Position numbers and translations under genes: made by a program | DNA from: Cupriavidus sp. D384 | GTDB taxonomy: Bacteria > Pseudomonadota > Gammaproteobacteria > Burkholderiales > Burkholderiaceae | Direction of reading: 5' to 3' | DNA: 35,597 nucleotides | Assembly (NCBI RefSeq): GCF_001652915.1 | Contig: NZ_BBQI01000052.1 | Location: 1-35,597 of the forward strand | The notes under the pieces: generated by a model | Databases searched by the model: none | Told to the model about the DNA's origin: nothing | The model's input: only the letters and a program-made list of their open reading frames with translations | Shown: in pieces, positions 32,901 through 35,597 of the stretch | Layout of the letters: each line of letters starts with the position of its first letter | Numbering within the stretch: position 1 is the stretch's first letter

Positions 32901-35597
32901 TTCGTGTACGGGCCCGACGATGCCATCTGGAGCAATTTTGGGCTGCCGCGGCCGGAGGCCCCGCCGCCCAGGCCGACGCCATGCGGCATTGGCGGCCAAC
33001 CGGCTTGCCAGCCCGGCGCGGCGGAGGAGATGGCCGCTTACGAGGCCTGGTACGCCGCGAACAAACCTGCCTATCTGGCGTTGAACGACAGGATCCGGGC
33101 GTTCAATGCGGACTTCAATGCCCGTGTCGTCAAGGAGTTCTACATCCAGCGGACCACCACGCGCCGCCAGGAAGAAGTGGTGGCGACCACCGATCCCGGC
33201 AGGATACTGGTGGGTGGTAACGCCGTGCTCGACGGCCAACTGATCAACGACAAGAGCCAGATCCTGGTTGGTGGAAAGCTGGCAACCGCGGCGCCGGTCG
33301 GCAACTTCGATCACGATGCGACGCGCATTGACACGATCACTGGTACGCGCCAGTGGACGCGCGTCAAGAAAGGTGGCTTCGGCAAGGGAGACAAGCGCGT
33401 CTATGACACCTATACGCTCGATCCGGTCGCCATCCCTGTGCCGGTGAAGCTAGCCGCCGCGCACACCGAGCACGAACTCGGCACGATCGCTCGCAGCGGC
33501 AATGCGCCAGGGCAGACGGCAGGGCCGGTCGGGGGCGTTCCCGAATTGCGCGAATTGCCGGGCCAACTGAAAGACAGCACGATCCGGCAGGTTACTCCCG
33601 CGCTGGCCATGCCCGACAATGCGCTGTTCCACTTGAACCCGGCGCCGGAACAACACTATTTGATCGAAACCGATCCACGCTTCACCGATCAGCATGCGTG
33701 GATGTCCAGCGACTACATGCTGACCCGCCTGGGACAGGATCCGCAGCGCGTGCTCAAGCGTCTTGGCGATGGCTTCTATGAGGCGCGTCTGGTTGCGGAT
33801 GCCGTGATGCTGGCCACCGGCCAACGCTTTGTGGGCGACTACACGGATAACTCGGCACAGTACATGGCGCTGATGGAGGCGGGCATCGGCTTTGCCGAGA
33901 AGTTCCAGCTTGGCATTGGCACAGAGTTGTCTGCCGCGCAGATGGCGCAGCTGACTGCCGACATGGTGTGGCTGGTCGAGAAGGCTGTCACGCTGCCCGA
34001 TGGCAGCACAAGGCAGGTACTGGTACCGCAGGTGTACCTGGTCTCGCGCGTGGGCGAACTGAAGGCCGACGGCGCGCTCATCGCAGCCAATACGGTGGCA
34101 ATCGAAACAAGTGGCGATGTGACCAATACCGGCACGATCTCCGGACGAACGCTTGCGTTCGTGGGGGCGAAGAACATTCGCAATGACGGCGGGGTGCTGC
34201 GCGGAGGCGCGTTGGCACTGAAGGCCGATCAGGACATCGACAATGTGGCCGGCACGCTGCGTGGCAACACGGTGATAGCCGAGGCTGGACGAGATATCAA
34301 ACTGACTTCCACCACGGCGACGGGCGTCAGCGCCAGCGGAAGCTCTACTCAGTTGGCAGGCGTGGCGTCTGTCATCGCGGAGAACGCGACGCTTGTCGCC
34401 GGTCGGGATATTGACGTCACGGCGGCAAGCATCGAGACGACGGGCGATCTCGGGCTGAGCGCGGAGCGCGACCTTCGCCTGGGCGCGGTCACGGTAGAGC
34501 AGGTGGAGCGGGGCGAGATCGATGCCAGGAACCGGTACGGTTTGTCGCGCGGCGCACAGGTCGGCTCCCGGATCCAGACGGGCGGCAATACCGTGATGGT
34601 GGCGGGGCAGGATGTCATCGCGACGGCTGCCGATGTGAGTGCCGGCGGCGCCCTCGGCATTGACGCAGGCCGGGACATTCATATCCGAGCGGGCAAGGCG
34701 GTTGCGTCGGTGCGTGACGAGCACTACACGAAGTCCTCAGGACTTCTGTCGTCCAGTTCGACGCACACGATCGATGCGTCGTCCCGGACGGAAGCGCTGG
34801 GCAGCACGTTCTCGGCCGAAACGTTGGCCATGAACGCCGGCCGCGATCTCGAGGTGGCTGGCAGTACTGTCGCCGGCACGGGCGACGTGAGCCTGGCGGC
34901 GATACGCAATCTGGACATCACGACCACGGAGACAACATCGTCCGCGCACAGCTATCGCCGGGAGAAAAAGACCGGATTCGGTGCGACCGGCGGCGGCATC
35001 TCGTATGGCAAGCGCGAGCAGAAGGACACCGTCAACGACAGCGCGGTGACGCAGGCCGGCAGCCTTGTGGGCAGTACCGACGGCAGCGTGAACCTGCGGG
35101 CGGGCAGCACGCTGACCGTCAGGGGGAGCAACCTGATCGCCACGCAGGACGTCACGGGGATCGGCGCCGACGTCCGGATCGAGGCCGCACGAAATCGCCA
35201 GCACCACGACGAAACCCACGAGTTCAAGCAGACCGGCTTCACGCTGGGCGTGAGCGGCGGTGCCATTGGCTCGGCGATCAACGCGGGCCAGAAGATCAGT
35301 TCGGCAAGCAAGAGCCAGGACGGCCGTGCGTCGGCGTTGTGGGGCATTGCGGCCGGCCGCGACGCGTATGACGCGGCGATGGGTGCAGGCGACGCCATGA
35401 AGAGCCTGGCCGATGGCAAGGGGCCGGCAGGCACGGCGGTGACGCTGTCCTTCGGCACCAGCAAGAGCAAGAGCACCTTCACGCAGGACCGCACCACGCA
35501 CACCGGATCGAAGGTGCAGGCGGGCGGTACGGCAACCTTCATCGCCACGGGCGTGGATGCCGATGGCAACAAGACGGCCGGCAACCTCGACATCATC
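29991..35597 (+). CDS. Filamentous haemagglutinin/CdiA-like TpsA exoprotein (3' end cut by window)
   Basis: Reading from the ATG at 29991 gives 1869 codons with no stop. Residues 1-24 (MNRNLYRLVFNPARGMTVAV) are an extended signal peptide region (ESPR), followed by the hydrophobic signal LVAALWLTGLTAAAAG. The TPS secretion domain follows (about 65-300), with INNFTQYNVGQPGVVINNSG and the motif VVVNPAGITCAGCGTIQADR, recognised by a TpsB partner. Long arrays of degenerate haemagglutinin repeats follow (phrases such as LDNTGGEI, AGRDLSL, VTNTGTISG). Around residues 864-1090 is a non-repetitive insert rich in Tyr/Pro. Around 1220-1345 is a conserved CdiA-type segment (LIETDPRFTDQHAWMSSDYM, RLGDGFYEARLVADAVMLAT). 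FHA-2 repeats then run to the edge. Likely adhesin or contact-dependent inhibition protein; the C-terminal part that decides is missing. RBS GGGGAACGGA precedes the start. Confidence 0.93.
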   Translation, partial: MNRNLYRLVFNPARGMTVAVRESASGRCKNGSARQGACGGRGLVAALWLTGLTAAAAGVPLQAQTLPIQVDTAAAGPRPYVGTAANGTPVINIAPPNRAGGTSINNFTQYNVGQPGVVINNSGQASQTRLAGWVQGNMQLGNQYAGTIVQQVTAPNPSQLLGMQEIAGHRASLVVVNPAGITCAGCGTIQADRFTLSTGRALYGTDGSLTAFGVNGGRIAIDGEGLASPQAQVELLARSIAVNAALWTDSLNIVAGANRVQYADLATMALTGAADGGDTPAFAIDASTLGAMHGGAVRLVGTEKGLGFNLGGTIASSSGDIVLDANGDVRIVAGARVQAAGNTTISGANVDNAGAVNTQGRLQAVAAGGLSNTGTLAAGHDVLVRADRIVNHGTVGAGLDADARVTQAGQIDLVAADRIESDGSMLAGANARLAARALNLQGGTVVAQETATLSATEDIDHRHSHLEARDVNIAAGGAFDNTGGRAAATGNVGISSGALTNHLGTISGAGGISLATATLDNRQGVLVAGGALSVAANALRNTGGQLGTTGDATLRIGSTLDNTAGFMHAAGRLDVEADRVINQHTLDGTEAAPLGMEGGWLQVVADVVDNAGGALRAGSGLAVAGMRLDNTGGEITADGVVEVEVADTTNTRGLIASNEVVAVAGRHLSGDGKVRSRKDVSIALIDDFTNTGVLSAGRDLSLRTGGDVVNAGTIAAGGALDIESGASIHNAGLIDGGTVRLEAESTVTNVDRIFGDSVAIGAGERIVNDADDATGNGGVIASRTGDIHLGAAKIVNREHALIYSSRDLHVGGELDWEGNATGQARSLTNASALIDVAGDANISAAIASNLNNHFSTTRVDGGSSSLLTYRLNGSTEDIPADSVVFYHVNNGSWAPGSRPEFMGEDDYVMLVLPSATYPFETFGPPFDWSRNPDGQPGIGGYRAGMSRPVGLAYYPVTHGGSGYGRNLPETFVYGPDDAIWSNFGLPRPEAPPPRPTPCGIGGQPACQPGAAEEMAAYEAWYAANKPAYLALNDRIRAFNADFNARVVKEFYIQRTTTRRQEEVVATTDPGRILVGGNAVLDGQLINDKSQILVGGKLATAAPVGNFDHDATRIDTITGTRQWTRVKKGGFGKGDKRVYDTYTLDPVAIPVPVKLAAAHTEHELGTIARSGNAPGQTAGPVGGVPELRELPGQLKDSTIRQVTPALAMPDNALFHLNPAPEQHYLIETDPRFTDQHAWMSSDYMLTRLGQDPQRVLKRLGDGFYEARLVADAVMLATGQRFVGDYTDNSAQYMALMEAGIGFAEKFQLGIGTELSAAQMAQLTADMVWLVEKAVTLPDGSTRQVLVPQVYLVSRVGELKADGALIAANTVAIETSGDVTNTGTISGRTLAFVGAKNIRNDGGVLRGGALALKADQDIDNVAGTLRGNTVIAEAGRDIKLTSTTATGVSASGSSTQLAGVASVIAENATLVAGRDIDVTAASIETTGDLGLSAERDLRLGAVTVEQVERGEIDARNRYGLSRGAQVGSRIQTGGNTVMVAGQDVIATAADVSAGGALGIDAGRDIHIRAGKAVASVRDEHYTKSSGLLSSSSTHTIDASSRTEALGSTFSAETLAMNAGRDLEVAGSTVAGTGDVSLAAIRNLDITTTETTSSAHSYRREKKTGFGATGGGISYGKREQKDTVNDSAVTQAGSLVGSTDGSVNLRAGSTLTVRGSNLIATQDVTGIGADVRIEAARNRQHHDETHEFKQTGFTLGVSGGAIGSAINAGQKISSASKSQDGRASALWGIAAGRDAYDAAMGAGDAMKSLADGKGPAGTAVTLSFGTSKSKSTFTQDRTTHTGSKVQAGGTATFIATGVDADGNKTAGNLDII

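Noticed and set aside
1..35597. CRISPR arrays, tRNA or rRNA genes, insertion sequences, integrases or attachment sites
   Set aside because: No regularly spaced direct repeats, cloverleaf or TPsiC-arm sequences, transposase motifs or matching flanking direct repeats were recognised on either strand.

Overview
The window looks like a chromosomal or megaplasmid segment of a betaproteobacterium of the Burkholderiaceae, most probably Cupriavidus or a close Ralstonia relative. The signs are very high GC with GC-rich third codon positions, several LysR regulators, two Bug/TctC-type periplasmic receptors in separate catabolic clusters, a nap locus joined to a ccm locus, and a giant two-partner-secretion exoprotein with an ESPR-type signal. 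The genus is inferred from gene content, not from a marker gene. No rRNA, tRNA, CRISPR array, IS element or integrase was seen.

Layout. (1) 1-3495: 3'-truncated MscS-type mechanosensitive channel on the minus strand, divergent from a VOC/glyoxalase-fold gene, then a small class I cytochrome c. (2) 3506-8350: a LysR regulator divergent from acyl-CoA synthetase, acyl-CoA dehydrogenase and a Bug receptor, a likely carboxylic-acid uptake and CoA-activation cluster closed by a strong bidirectional terminator. (3) 8385-9446: a type IVa major pilin with a near-perfect sigma-54 promoter, then a YnfA-family membrane protein. (4) 9648-14105: a LysR regulator divergent from a gamma-glutamyltransferase-family enzyme without a signal peptide, a second Bug receptor and a GAF-domain protein. 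(5) 14393-18687, minus strand: PNPOx-fold protein, GST, LysR regulator, AI-2E-family membrane protein and an unusual small protein resembling only the DNA-binding domain of LysR regulators. (6) 18869-29555, minus strand: one long gene string napEDABC-ccmABCDEFGH, in which periplasmic nitrate reductase is followed directly by the System I cytochrome c maturation genes that attach haem to NapB and NapC. Most ccm junctions are ATGA overlaps. (7) 29991-35597: the first 1869 codons of a filamentous-haemagglutinin/CdiA-like TpsA exoprotein, running off the window.

A family of GC-rich palindromic repeats (REP/BIME-like) recurs at four loci (about 3.0, 9.5, 14.1 and 20.5 kb). At 20.5 kb an inverted pair lies inside coding sequence and supplies roughly the last 50 residues of CcmF.

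The observations most worth a second look are the REP-derived CcmF tail, the HTH-only LysR-like protein downstream of ccmH, the acyl-CoA dehydrogenase lacking Glu at both canonical catalytic-base positions, the sigma-54 pilA promoter with upstream TGTCA motifs, and the CdiA-like exoprotein whose variable C-terminus (possible toxin plus immunity gene) lies just past the window. I did not find a clearly new multi-gene system.
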